A stretch of DNA of 64,000 nt, from NCBI GenBank assembly GCA_964448305.1, contig CAYUWB010000001.1:62001-126000 (forward strand), in the 5' to 3' direction. Position numbers and translations under genes: made by a program. Positions 24,013 through 32,959 of the stretch are shown here, piece by piece (the stretch's first letter is position 1; every line of letters starts with the position of its first letter). The notes beneath the pieces were generated by a model that was not told the origin of the DNA, searched no databases, and saw only the letters and a program-made list of their open reading frames with translations. Source of the DNA: Thioglobus_C sp964448305. Lineage in GTDB: Bacteria > Pseudomonadota > Gammaproteobacteria > PS1 > Pseudothioglobaceae.

Positions 24013-25139
24013 TGAAATATGTAGATGAATTTAGAGATCCAAAGCAAGCTAAAAAAATCCTTAAAGAAATAGATAAGCTATGCTCAGAAATCACACTTGC
24101 AGAAGACAGACCTATTCAAATTATGGAAGTTTGTGGTGGACACACGCATTCTATATTTCGGTATGGGTTAAATCAGCTACTACCTGATAATTTAGAATTT
24201 GTCCATGGGCCAGGTTGCCCTGTTTGTGTGTTGCCACGCTCTGTGGTTGATAATTGTATTCGCATTGCTAAGCATGAAGATGTTATATTCACTACCTTTG
24301 GAGATGCAATGCGTGTACCAGGTAGTGATATAAGTTTGTTAGATTTAAAGGCAAATGGTAGCGATATTCGAATGGTTTATTCACCTTTAGATGCACTTGC
24401 TATTGCACAGAAAAATCCTAATAAAAGAGTTGTATTTTTTGGATTAGGGTTTGAAACAACAATGCCCTCAACAGCGCTATCTGTGATGCAAGCTCAGAAA
24501 CAAGGTGTTGATAATTTTTATCTATTTTGCAATCATATCACCATCATTCCAACGATAAAAGCAGTTTTAGATTCACCTGGCATGCGAATTGATGGCTTTT
24601 TGGGTCCTGGGCATGTAAGTTTGATTATTGGAACCCAGCCTTATAAGTTTATTGCAGATGATTATCATAAGCCTTTAGTAGCTGCAGGTTTTGAGCCACT
24701 AGATATTTTACAATCTGTCTGGATGATATTAAAACAATTGAAGAATGGAGAGGCAAAAATTGAAAACCAATATAGTAGATTGGTTCATGACGAAGGCAAT
24801 GCAAGCGCATTAAGCCCAATTCAAGAAGTGTTTGAATTGAGAGAGTTTTTTGAATGGCGTGGGCTAGGTTCAATTAATCATTCAGGTGTTAAAATCAATG
24901 CTAAATATAGCCAATATGATGCCGAAATAGAGTTTAAGTTAAAGGAGGTTACCGTTACAGACCCAGATGTTTGTCAATGTGGTGAAGTATTAAAAGGTGT
25001 GTTAAAACCGTGGCAATGCAAAGTTTTTGGTAAAGAATGTACGCCAGAAAAGCCACTTGGTGCGTTGATGGTCTCTACTGAGGGTGCGTGTTCAGCACAT
25101 TACTCATACGGTAACAATATTGATTTAATTAATAAATAA
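24012..25139 (+). CDS. hypD: Hydrogenase maturation protein HypD
   Basis: A 375-residue iron-sulfur protein on which the Fe(CN)2CO moiety is assembled. Conserved motifs are MEVCGGHTH near residue 40, GPGCPVCVLP near 70, FGLGFETTMPSTA near 152 and the C-terminal cysteine set (CQCG, CKVFGKEC and GACSAHYSYG) for the [4Fe-4S] cluster. All key cysteines appear intact. Translationally coupled to hypC; hypE follows after 2 bases. Confidence 0.97.
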   Translation: MKYVDEFRDPKQAKKILKEIDKLCSEITLAEDRPIQIMEVCGGHTHSIFRYGLNQLLPDNLEFVHGPGCPVCVLPRSVVDNCIRIAKHEDVIFTTFGDAMRVPGSDISLLDLKANGSDIRMVYSPLDALAIAQKNPNKRVVFFGLGFETTMPSTALSVMQAQKQGVDNFYLFCNHITIIPTIKAVLDSPGMRIDGFLGPGHVSLIIGTQPYKFIADDYHKPLVAAGFEPLDILQSVWMILKQLKNGEAKIENQYSRLVHDEGNASALSPIQEVFELREFFEWRGLGSINHSGVKINAKYSQYDAEIEFKLKEVTVTDPDVCQCGEVLKGVLKPWQCKVFGKECTPEKPLGALMVSTEGACSAHYSYGNNIDLINK

Positions 25140-25141
25140 TA

Positions 25142-26164
25142 ATGAATAAAAAATACAAAGATAAAAAAATAACCATGGCACATGGTAGTGGTGGCAAGGC
25201 TAGTAGTGACTTAATCAGTGATATTTTTGTCAACACCTTTAATAATGATTATCTTGCAACGATGGAAGATCAGGCTCGGTTCGATATGCAATCAGGTCAG
25301 CTTGCATTAACAACGGATAGTTATGTAGTTAGCCCTTTATTTTTTAAAGGTGGTGATATTGGTAAATTGGCTATTACTGGCACGGTTAATGATCTGGCGA
25401 TGAGTGGTGCTAAACCTTTATATCTAACCTGTGGATTGATTTTAGAAGAAGGTCTTCCCATTTCAACCCTAGATGAAATTATAAAATCTATGCAAAAGAC
25501 TGCCGAAGAGGCAGGTGTTAAAGTTGTGTGTGGTGATACAAAAGTTGTAGAAAAAGGTAGCGCTGATCAAATCTTTATCAATACAGCTGGTGTTGGAGTT
25601 ATTCCTCAAGGTGTTGAAATTCACTCCTATAGTGCACAAGCTGGCGATAAAATTATTGTAAATGGTTTTATTGGCGATCATGGTGCAACCATTATGCAAT
25701 CAAGGGCAGAATTAGCGATTTCAGCAGATATTGACAGTGATTGTCAGGTGCTTAATCACCTAGTAGAAGCTATACTCAGTGTATCAAACAATATTCATTC
25801 GTTACGTGATGCAACCCGTGGTGGTGTTGCAACAGTGCTTAATGAGATTGCTAATGATTCTAAAGTTTGTATAAATATAAAAGAAGATTCTGTGCCAGTT
25901 AGAGTGCCAACTCGTGGTGTTTGTGAAATACTTGGGTTGGATCCACTTTATTTAGCTAATGAAGGTACGCTAGTTTGTGTGGTTGCAGCAGAAGATGCAG
26001 ATTCAGTACTTCAGGCAATGCAGCAAACCAAAGAAGGCGAAAATGCATGTATCATTGGTGAAGTTACTGATGGGCCAGAAGGTATAGTAGCCTTAAACAC
26101 CTTGTTTGGTGGCAATAAAATTCTGGATAAGTTAATAGGGGATCAGTTACCTAGAATTTGTTAA
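25142..26164 (+). CDS. hypE: Hydrogenase maturation protein HypE
   Basis: A 340-residue PurM/SelD-like ATPase that dehydrates the carbamoyl group on its C-terminal cysteine to a thiocyanate, the source of the CN ligands. The N-terminal AHGSGGKASSDL motif, the RDATRGGVATVLNEI segment and the C-terminal PRIC with the acceptor cysteine are present, so the protein looks active. It is the last gene of the operon. A 31-bp piece of its 3' end is repeated 57 bases after the first copy ends. Confidence 0.97.
   Translation: MNKKYKDKKITMAHGSGGKASSDLISDIFVNTFNNDYLATMEDQARFDMQSGQLALTTDSYVVSPLFFKGGDIGKLAITGTVNDLAMSGAKPLYLTCGLILEEGLPISTLDEIIKSMQKTAEEAGVKVVCGDTKVVEKGSADQIFINTAGVGVIPQGVEIHSYSAQAGDKIIVNGFIGDHGATIMQSRAELAISADIDSDCQVLNHLVEAILSVSNNIHSLRDATRGGVATVLNEIANDSKVCINIKEDSVPVRVPTRGVCEILGLDPLYLANEGTLVCVVAAEDADSVLQAMQQTKEGENACIIGEVTDGPEGIVALNTLFGGNKILDKLIGDQLPRIC
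26105..26135 (+). repeat. 31-bp direct repeat, copy 1 (inside hypE)
   Basis: First copy of a perfect 31-bp direct repeat, TTTGGTGGCAATAAAATTCT and the next 11 bases, within the hypE 3' coding region (residues FGGNKILDKL). The second copy is at 26193-26223. Confidence 0.9.
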
Positions 26165-26192
26165 CAAGGGTATAGTTTCTCTAAGTATATTA

Positions 26193-26223
26193 TTTGGTGG
26201 CAATAAAATTCTGGATAAGTTAA
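26193..26223 (+). repeat. 31-bp direct repeat, copy 2 (after hypE)
   Basis: Second copy of the repeat in the non-coding gap between hypE and murU. The rest of this gap (26224-26318) holds a short ORF of about 56 codons from 26254 with no recognisable similarity; it looks like debris of a past rearrangement. Confidence 0.9.
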
Positions 26224-26318
26224 GAGAGGGTTGTCTACTTAGAAGTTTCTAACCATGAAAAATAACGATTTTATAAAAATTTCGGAAATAATGAAAACGG
26301 TCTACTTGTTTCATTTTT

Positions 26319-26981
26319 TTAAGAATTATTGGCTTGTTCTAGGCGCTCAGGTGTGCCGACATCTTGCCAGTAACCATTATAATGCTCGCCACTCAGTTGG
26401 CCGTTGGCGATGGCTTCTTTGAGTAAGGGGTAGAGCGGTAGTTTTTGCTCAGCTTCTAAATGTGATTTGAACAAATCTGGGTGGTAAATACCAATGCCAG
26501 AGAATGTGTAAGATTGCCCGTGAATATTGGTAATTTGGTGATTATCAATCAGTGAAAAATCCCCATTTAGATTATGAGGTGGATTATCAATGAGTAGCAA
26601 ATGTGCGAGCGATCCAACGGGTAGGGTGAGCTTGGATAAGTCATAATCACAAAGTACATCAGAATTAATCACGATAAATGGCTCTTTGCCTAATAATGGC
26701 AATGCTTTAATAATGCCACCGGCAGTTTCTAGTGCGCCAGAGAATTCGTCACTATAAGTAACTTTAACGCCCATTCTTGCTCCGTTTCCTATGTAGGCTT
26801 TAATTTGCCATCCTAAATGCGCAACATTCACAAAAATATTGGTTATTTTGGCTTTTTTAAGTGCGATGATCGAGTGCTCTATTAATGTTAAGCCTCTAAC
26901 TTTTAACAATGGTTTTGGGGTGGTTTTGGTGAGTGGCATCATGCGCTCACCTCTGCCTGCGGCTAAAATCATGGCTTTCAT
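26319..26981 (-). CDS. murU: N-acetylmuramate 1-phosphate uridylyltransferase (MurU-like)
   Basis: A 220-residue nucleotidyltransferase. The N-terminal ILAAGRGERMMPLTKTTPKP signature with the catalytic arginine and lysine, the VNSDVL-like metal site and the C-terminal HYNGYWQDVGTPERL are typical of MurU, which makes UDP-MurNAc from MurNAc-1-phosphate in peptidoglycan recycling. Related sugar-nucleotide transferases share these motifs; the assignment rests on size and on the amgK-like gene directly upstream, which it overlaps by 4 bases (ATGA). Confidence 0.85.
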   Translation of the reverse strand: MKAMILAAGRGERMMPLTKTTPKPLLKVRGLTLIEHSIIALKKAKITNIFVNVAHLGWQIKAYIGNGARMGVKVTYSDEFSGALETAGGIIKALPLLGKEPFIVINSDVLCDYDLSKLTLPVGSLAHLLLIDNPPHNLNGDFSLIDNHQITNIHGQSYTFSGIGIYHPDLFKSHLEAEQKLPLYPLLKEAIANGQLSGEHYNGYWQDVGTPERLEQANNS

Positions 26982-27931
26982 TGGTCTGCCTTGGTTAAAT
27001 TTAGAATATTTTTTAAGTAAGAAAAATTTGTGTATTTATCAGCAATTTGCAAGACATATTTTTCAATCAGTGGAATATTTTTTAAATATTGATGTTTGTC
27101 ATCACGAATAGATAAACGCTTAAATATGCCCAGTATTTTAAGGTGGCGTTGCAAGCCCATGAGGTCAAATTGTTTTTCAAACTCGTTAAGGCTAATAGTG
27201 AGTTTGGCTTGTTGATGGAAATAGGCAAGCAAGGCTTGCACCTCGGATGGCTTTAGTTCGAAATAAGCGTCTTTAAGCAGTGAGACCAAATCATAAGTAT
27301 TTGAGCCGATGACTGCGTCTTGGAAGTCAATCACACCGAGTTCGTTATTTTCTAACAACATTAAATTGCGCGAGTGGTAATCACGATGTACAAAGACTTG
27401 ATCGGTACTTAGTGCGTTGTCACTAAGTAAATTAAAAATGGTTTGTAATTGTGTGTGTTGTTCGCTACTTAGTGTTGGCAAGTACCAGTCGATCAGTAGT
27501 TGCATCTCAGTGGTGAGTAGGGTGTGGTCGTATGATGGGATGTTGGCTGAATGAGTTTCTAGTGATTGAATATCAATCAGAACATCAATGGCATTTTTGT
27601 AATGCTGAGCATCGAAGCTTTTTTGTTGCGCGTTTAAGAAGGTTTGATCGCCTAGATCTTCTAATAATAAGAAACCTTGATCTAGATTGGATTCAATAAT
27701 TTTTGGTGCGTGTACACCGCCAGCACTCAAATGCTTAGCAATGCGAATAAAGGGTTCGCAGTTTTCCTTTGATGGCGGCGCATCCATGGCAATAAAAGAG
27801 GTGTTGTCACGCTCAATTCTAAAGTAACGACGAAAGCTGGCATCGTCGCTAGCAGTGGTGATGACAAAGTTGCCATCATCAAAGAAAATCTCTAGCCAGT
27901 CGGTGAGTAAATCTAGGCGCTGGTCAGTCAT
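26978..27931 (-). CDS. amgK: Cell-wall sugar kinase AmgK-like (aminoglycoside phosphotransferase fold)
   Basis: A 317-residue kinase of the APH fold. It has the ATP-site region RYFRIERDNTSFIAMDAPP, the catalytic loop FVHRDYHSRNLML near residue 190 and the metal-binding Asp in LGVIDFQDAVIGSNTYDL. AmgK phosphorylates the anomeric position of MurNAc/GlcNAc to feed MurU. The start at 27931 is preferred (ATGACTGA overlap with the previous stop); an ATG 24 bases upstream is also in frame. Adjacent to murU, as in Pseudomonas. Confidence 0.85.
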   Translation of the reverse strand: MTDQRLDLLTDWLEIFFDDGNFVITTASDDASFRRYFRIERDNTSFIAMDAPPSKENCEPFIRIAKHLSAGGVHAPKIIESNLDQGFLLLEDLGDQTFLNAQQKSFDAQHYKNAIDVLIDIQSLETHSANIPSYDHTLLTTEMQLLIDWYLPTLSSEQHTQLQTIFNLLSDNALSTDQVFVHRDYHSRNLMLLENNELGVIDFQDAVIGSNTYDLVSLLKDAYFELKPSEVQALLAYFHQQAKLTISLNEFEKQFDLMGLQRHLKILGIFKRLSIRDDKHQYLKNIPLIEKYVLQIADKYTNFSYLKNILNLTKADQ

Positions 27932-28757
27932 TTTTAAGTAGTTGGTATTGCTCATATACGCACGACCAAGCTGGATGAATAATACCTTGATTAATAGGCT
28001 GATTGTCTAGCAAGGTAATGGGCATAATCTCACGTGTTGAGCTTGAGATCCACAGTCCATCCGCTTGTAGGATGTTATCTAATGAAAACGGGGTTTCTTG
28101 TATATCAAGATTGCAAGCTTTGGCACTACTAATGACTAAATCACGGGTGATGCCTGAAAGAATATTAGCGCCAGTCGGGTGGGTAAATAGCGTGTTGTTT
28201 TTGAGAATAAAGACATTAGAAGTAGCGCCTTCAGTAATCTCGTTATTGCGATATAAAACCATCTCTTCAACTTGGTGTTGTTTGGCTTCTTGCGCATAGA
28301 GAATGTTGGCTAATAATGAAGTGGATTTGATATCACACCGATGCCAGCGAATGTCTTCACGTGTTAGCGCAGAAAATCCGACCTCTAGTTGTGCTTTTGT
28401 TTTAGCGATGAGCGGGTTGGCTTCAGCATATATCGTTGGTGTTAAGTCGTCAAAATTGTGTTTTCTTTGAGTATCAGCACCGCGGGTGATTTGTAAATAA
28501 AGCGATTGATCCGACTTAGATGAAAAACTACTGAGTTTGGTTAGAATGTTGTGCCACTTGTCATATGAATAAGGGTTAGTGATTTGGATTGAGTCTAGGC
28601 TTTTTTGCAAGCGATCTAGGTGCTCAGTCAGGCGAAAGATTTTGCCATTGTAAACTGGGATGACTTCATAAACCCCGTCACCAAATAAAAAACCTCTATC
28701 CATAACGGAAATAGAGGCTTTATTTTTTGCGATAAAATCGCCGTTAAGATAGACCAT
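27924..28757 (-). CDS. dat: D-amino-acid transaminase (PLP class IV)
   Basis: A 277-residue fold-type IV PLP aminotransferase. The N-terminal VYLNGDFIAKNKASISVMDRGFLFGDGVYE, the PLP lysine in RCDIKSTSLLANIL near residue 145, and EGATSNVFI are diagnostic of the class. The position in the rodA-mltB-dacA operon and sequence pattern favour D-alanine/D-glutamate transaminase over IlvE. The start at 28757 overlaps the dacA stop by one base (TAATG); the 11-residue upstream extension is unlikely. Confidence 0.85.
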   Translation of the reverse strand: MVYLNGDFIAKNKASISVMDRGFLFGDGVYEVIPVYNGKIFRLTEHLDRLQKSLDSIQITNPYSYDKWHNILTKLSSFSSKSDQSLYLQITRGADTQRKHNFDDLTPTIYAEANPLIAKTKAQLEVGFSALTREDIRWHRCDIKSTSLLANILYAQEAKQHQVEEMVLYRNNEITEGATSNVFILKNNTLFTHPTGANILSGITRDLVISSAKACNLDIQETPFSLDNILQADGLWISSSTREIMPITLLDNQPINQGIIHPAWSCVYEQYQLLKND

Positions 28758-29908
28758 TAAAATCCGAATAAAGAGAGTATCCAGCTCCAAATTTGGCTAA
28801 AGAATCCAGACTCAGGCGCATCTTCTAGTGCTACTAATGGTAGCTTAGCAAGATTTTTACCTTCAAATTTAATCACTAGGTTGCCAATGCTATCGCCTTT
28901 TTTGACGGGTGCAGATAGTCCAGCATTAAGCTCAATGGCTTGTTGAGATAATTTGTACTGACCGCGTGCTAGGGTAATGGCTTTTGAGTCTTGAAGGCCA
29001 ACTTTGATTTCATCTTTGGTAGAACCAGAGATTGGGATACTTTTAGTAATTTCGCCAATATTTTTGGTCTCGAAAAAGCGGAAACCATAGTCTAGTATTT
29101 TTTGTGTTTGTGAGGTGCGCGCTTCCACAGAAGTTGAGCCTAATACAACTGAGATAAGGCGCATATCCATGCGATTAGCACTGGCTACTAGATTGTATTG
29201 TGCCTTTTCAGTGTAGCCAGTTTTAAGGCCATCAACGGTGTTATCACTCCATAAAAGTTTGTTGCGATTTGGTTGTTTGATGTCATGGTGAGTGAACTCT
29301 TTTTCACTATACCAAGGGTAGAACTCTGGGAAGTCTCTAATCGTAGCAGCTGCCAGTTTTGCCATATCAGATGCGGTGGTGTGCTGGTCTTTATAGTCAA
29401 GACCAGAAGCATTTTCAAAACGAGTATTGTGCATACCGAGCTCTTTCGCGTATTGATTCATGTAAGCGGTAAAGGTGCCTTCTGTGCCAGCGATATGTTC
29501 TGCCATCGCAACGGCAGCATCATTGCCTGATTGGATAATCATGCCTTTCAATAAGATTTTAAGTTTGATGGTTTTGCCTACCTCTACAAAACTTTTTGAA
29601 CCCATGGTTTTCCAAGCTTTTTCACTGATTTTTACATCGTCTTCTAAGCTGGCTCTACCGTCTTTGATTAATTGGAAAACCACGTAAGCAGTCATTAGCT
29701 TGGTTAAGCTGGCTGGTGAGCGTTTTTCGTGAGGCTTGTTTGAGGCGATAACAGCACCTGAGTTGTAGTCAAGCACAACATACGAAGCTGCATTGATAGA
29801 AGGTTGTTTTGGTGTGATAAAAATAGCGGCTTGAAGGTTAAGCGAAGCGATGCTAATTGCAACAACAAATAAGGTTGATATTTTTTTTATAAGTGATTGA
29901 TATTTCAT
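28757..29908 (-). CDS. dacA: D-alanyl-D-alanine carboxypeptidase (PBP5 type)
   Basis: A 383-residue periplasmic enzyme that trims the terminal D-Ala of peptidoglycan pentapeptides. A signal peptide covers about residues 1-27. The catalytic motifs are SLTKLM (SxxK, near 66), SGN (near 127) and KTG (near 230). A C-terminal PBP5-associated beta domain and a terminal amphipathic anchor (SQIWSWILSLFGF) follow. Six bases separate it from mltB upstream. Confidence 0.95.
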   Translation of the reverse strand: MKYQSLIKKISTLFVVAISIASLNLQAAIFITPKQPSINAASYVVLDYNSGAVIASNKPHEKRSPASLTKLMTAYVVFQLIKDGRASLEDDVKISEKAWKTMGSKSFVEVGKTIKLKILLKGMIIQSGNDAAVAMAEHIAGTEGTFTAYMNQYAKELGMHNTRFENASGLDYKDQHTTASDMAKLAAATIRDFPEFYPWYSEKEFTHHDIKQPNRNKLLWSDNTVDGLKTGYTEKAQYNLVASANRMDMRLISVVLGSTSVEARTSQTQKILDYGFRFFETKNIGEITKSIPISGSTKDEIKVGLQDSKAITLARGQYKLSQQAIELNAGLSAPVKKGDSIGNLVIKFEGKNLAKLPLVALEDAPESGFFSQIWSWILSLFGF

Positions 29909-29914
29909 ATTTTT

Positions 29915-30919
29915 TTATTGATTATTTTGATTGAATTGTTGCTTTATTTTTTTTGATAATTGATAGGCAGTCATGGCGTATCTGTTATCGTGATTATAAC
30001 GGGTTAATATATAAAAATTCCAAAAAGTGAGCCAGGTTTCGTCAATTTTTTGTTGTGGCAGGCGAATAAAAGCAAGCTTGGTTTTATTGGGGATGTCTGT
30101 ATCGATATTCAAACCCTTGCTACGCCAGTACTTGGCATTTTTCTTAGGTTTGTTGGTAGAGCGTTTGGCGTATTTTAAATGCGTGCTTGATAGTGAAATA
30201 GGGCGGGCAATTTCTCCGAAGTTATGCCACTGGTGTTTGTCGAAATAATTAGCAATAGAGCCGATAGCGTCAATCGGATCTGAAAATAAATCAATCTTGC
30301 CGTCTTGGTTAAAATCAACCGCGTAATGACGGTATGAGCTAGCGATAAACTGCGGATAGCCCATTGCGCCAGCGTATGAACCTTTAATGGCTAATGGCGG
30401 TATCGCATTCTCACGTGACATCAGCAAGAAAGATTCAAGCTCTTTTTTGTAAAAATTGCGTCGTCGGTAATTACCAAATGCACGTTTTGCTAAAGTTTCT
30501 AATGTAGGGTGTGCGCCTTTTTTATGGCCATAGCTGGTTTCTATTCCAAGAATAGCAACGATAATTTCGATTGGCACATTGTAAGTGGATTCGGCTCGTT
30601 TTAAAGTGGCGAGGTTATCTCGCCAAAATTTCACCCCGTTTTGAATACGGGCTTGAGTGAGAAACAAGTCTCTGTACTTGTCCCAAGCCATTGGTTTTTT
30701 TCTGGGTTTTTTGGTTTTCTGGGTTTTTTTCTTAGATTTGTCAGCGACAGTTAGCTCAATTGTAGAAAAAATAAGCAACAGTTCGTCTTTATTAAAACGG
30801 TGCTCTGACACCATTTTATTAATGAAATTTTGTGTGGATTTAAACTGTGTGGCCGGCAGTGTTTTGGCTGATGCTAAATAGGGCAGCAATAGCAACGATA
30901 AGATTAATGACCTCAACAT
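29915..30919 (-). CDS. mltB: Membrane-bound lytic murein transglycosylase B
   Basis: A 334-residue enzyme that cleaves peptidoglycan to 1,6-anhydro-MurNAc products. A signal peptide lies at residues 1-18. The catalytic glutamate is in the motif ILGIETSYG near residue 125, followed by GAMGYPQFIASSYRHYAVDF and a DxDGxID loop that may bind calcium (DFNQDGKIDLF). No lipobox cysteine is obvious after the signal sequence, so it may be soluble. It lies between rodA and dacA. Confidence 0.93.
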   Translation of the reverse strand: MLRSLILSLLLLPYLASAKTLPATQFKSTQNFINKMVSEHRFNKDELLLIFSTIELTVADKSKKKTQKTKKPRKKPMAWDKYRDLFLTQARIQNGVKFWRDNLATLKRAESTYNVPIEIIVAILGIETSYGHKKGAHPTLETLAKRAFGNYRRRNFYKKELESFLLMSRENAIPPLAIKGSYAGAMGYPQFIASSYRHYAVDFNQDGKIDLFSDPIDAIGSIANYFDKHQWHNFGEIARPISLSSTHLKYAKRSTNKPKKNAKYWRSKGLNIDTDIPNKTKLAFIRLPQQKIDETWLTFWNFYILTRYNHDNRYAMTAYQLSKKIKQQFNQNNQ

Positions 30920-30924
30920 ATTGT

Positions 30925-32070
30925 TTATAGTTTGCTCAGATAACTTGGTGTTTTATGCTTACGAATAGACATAATAATACCAAAGCTAGCCATGAGTGTA
31001 ATCAGTGATGAGCCACCATAACTGATGAGTGGTAAAGGTACGCCAACAACAGGCAAGAGCCCAGACACCATGCCAATATTAACAAAGATATAAGTAAAGA
31101 AAATCAGTGTTAAGCTGGCACCGAGTAATTTAGAAAAAGTGTCTTCTGATTCAAAAGAGATGACAAAACAGCGATAAATAATAAGACCGTAAATACAAAA
31201 AAGTAACAACACGCCTATAAAGCCTAATTCTTCAGCAATGACGGCAAAGATGAAGTCGGTGGTGTGTTCAGGTAGGAAATTAAGCTGTGATTGTGATCCT
31301 TGTTCGATGCCTTTTCCTAATAAGCCACCAGAGCCAATAGCGATTTTTGATTGTAAGATATGATAGCCTGAGCCGAGTGGGTCAGAGCTTGGGTCAATGA
31401 GTGTAAGGATGCGTTTTTTCTGGTAGGCCATGAGTAGATAATTCCAGGCGATATAGCCACCAGCACCAATGATTGAGGCGATCAAACTAAGATTAAGCCA
31501 GTTGTTGTGTTTGATTAATTGAATGCGAATACCTGAGAAAAATAATACATAAACACCACTAGCGCCAATGAGTAATGAGGTGCCTAGGTCTGGTTGTTTG
31601 GCGATAAGCAAAACAATGGCAACAATCGAAATAATAGAAATTAATATGGGCAGTGGTTTGGGTGGTAGGGTTTTTTCACTCAGGATAGAGGCGATCGCAA
31701 TTGGCACAATTACTTTCATCAGTTCTGAAGGCTGAAAGCGCACAAAACCCAAATCAAGCCAGCGTTGAGCGCCACCACTACTGGAGCCGAATAACAACAC
31801 AAGTATTAATAAAAAAATACCAAACAGCATTAAATAAGGCGAGTATCGGCGGAAAAGATAAGGTGGTATTTGTGCGATGACTAACATGGTGCTAAAGGCA
31901 AGCACAAAGTGCGTAATTTGCTTATAAAGTAGCGTTGTTGAAGCAGCAGAAGCACTGTAAAGCACCATCAAGCCAAATGAGCTGATACCCACTAACAATA
32001 AGAATAACGGCGTATCCATCTTAAAATAATGCCAAAAATGGCGAATTTTACCCAGTGGTGTGCGTGTCAT
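30925..32070 (-). CDS. rodA: Rod-shape peptidoglycan glycosyltransferase RodA
   Basis: A 381-residue SEDS-family glycan polymerase of the elongasome, with about ten membrane helices. Family features are FVRFQPSELMK near residue 115, the conserved Asp/Glu loop FLPEHTTDFIFAVIAEELGF near 265 and the terminal PLISYGGSS. Its partner PBP2 (mrdA) is not in the window; directly upstream is a Mth938-fold gene with a 4-base overlap. Confidence 0.95.
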   Translation of the reverse strand: MTRTPLGKIRHFWHYFKMDTPLFLLLVGISSFGLMVLYSASAASTTLLYKQITHFVLAFSTMLVIAQIPPYLFRRYSPYLMLFGIFLLILVLLFGSSSGGAQRWLDLGFVRFQPSELMKVIVPIAIASILSEKTLPPKPLPILISIISIVAIVLLIAKQPDLGTSLLIGASGVYVLFFSGIRIQLIKHNNWLNLSLIASIIGAGGYIAWNYLLMAYQKKRILTLIDPSSDPLGSGYHILQSKIAIGSGGLLGKGIEQGSQSQLNFLPEHTTDFIFAVIAEELGFIGVLLLFCIYGLIIYRCFVISFESEDTFSKLLGASLTLIFFTYIFVNIGMVSGLLPVVGVPLPLISYGGSSLITLMASFGIIMSIRKHKTPSYLSKL

Positions 32071-32429
32071 AATAGCAGTAGACCAACACGTCGAACATCG
32101 GACAATAGCAAGTTAAAACTTCGACAAGCAGACTCGTTGTTCATGCTCTCTACACCGATACCCATTTGTTGAATAGCTACTTGTTGCTTCGGTTGTAGAA
32201 ATTTAGGCACTTTGCCTGTACCAATAATCAGTATGTCGATATCGTCTTGTGAGCTCAGCGGGAAAAGCGAGGCTTTATCTAACGCTTCTAAGTTGGTTAT
32301 TTCAATTTCTGATGAATAACTGGATGAAATAAAACAAGGTATTTTTAATACGCAATGCGCTAATTTAACTTGAGAATCGTCAACAGAAACAATAGAATTT
32401 TGTTCAGATTCTTGTTGATTAAATTCCAT
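32067..32429 (-). CDS. Mth938/NDUFAF3-fold protein
   Basis: A 120-residue soluble protein of the DUF498/Mth938 family, recognised by IDILIIGTGKVPKFLQP near residue 65, GIGVESMNNESACRSFNLL near 90 and the hydrophobic C-terminal VGLLLL. The mitochondrial relative NDUFAF3 helps assemble complex I, but the bacterial role is unknown. It heads the minus-strand cell-wall operon and overlaps rodA by 4 bases. Confidence 0.82.
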   Translation of the reverse strand: MEFNQQESEQNSIVSVDDSQVKLAHCVLKIPCFISSSYSSEIEITNLEALDKASLFPLSSQDDIDILIIGTGKVPKFLQPKQQVAIQQMGIGVESMNNESACRSFNLLLSDVRRVGLLLL

Positions 32430-32508
32430 GTTGATATTGAGCTTATTTGAAGGTTTAAAAATACATTATAACCGTGTAAAATTATTCTATTTTTAAATAA
32501 TAATAACA

Positions 32509-32955
32509 ATGTCTAATTCTAACGAAACTGATGCATTTTCTGCAGACTTATCAAGTGGTATAGCTGCCTTTGATTCAAAAAACTTTTCAATGGCTTATCA
32601 GCTGTTAGCGCCATTAGCTGCTCAAGGCAATGCGGAATCATTATGGCGATTGGGCATGATGCAAATGAATGGTCTGGGTATGGTTGAAAACCAACCCTTG
32701 GGCTTTGAAAATTTTATCCAGGCAGCAAAGCAAGGTCATGCCTTTGCACACCATATGATTGGCGTCGCTTATATGACCGGAGAAGGCGTAGATAAAGACA
32801 TTAATAAAGCCATTGAATGGTTTGAAAAAGCAGCTGATTTTGATTTGCCAGGCGCAATGTATGCATTAGGCATGCTGTACGAAGATGGCAAAGAAGTGCC
32901 GAAGGATGTTGATAAAGCGCAGGCTTGGTACGCTAAAGCTGAAAAGGTTTCTTAA
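32509..32955 (+). CDS. Sel1-repeat protein
   Basis: A 148-residue protein with no signal peptide, built of about three Sel1-like (TPR-related) repeats of some 36 residues, for example AFAHHMIGVAYMTGEGVD and AMYALGMLYEDGKEVP. Such repeats mediate protein-protein contacts. The partner is unknown. It ends 4 bases before gltX and is probably co-transcribed with it. Confidence 0.83.
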   Translation: MSNSNETDAFSADLSSGIAAFDSKNFSMAYQLLAPLAAQGNAESLWRLGMMQMNGLGMVENQPLGFENFIQAAKQGHAFAHHMIGVAYMTGEGVDKDINKAIEWFEKAADFDLPGAMYALGMLYEDGKEVPKDVDKAQAWYAKAEKVS

Positions 32956-32959
32956 ACTA

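Noticed and set aside
26254..26424. ORF of about 56 codons after hypE
   Set aside because: It runs over the 3' end of murU on the opposite strand, has no ribosome-binding site and no recognisable similarity.
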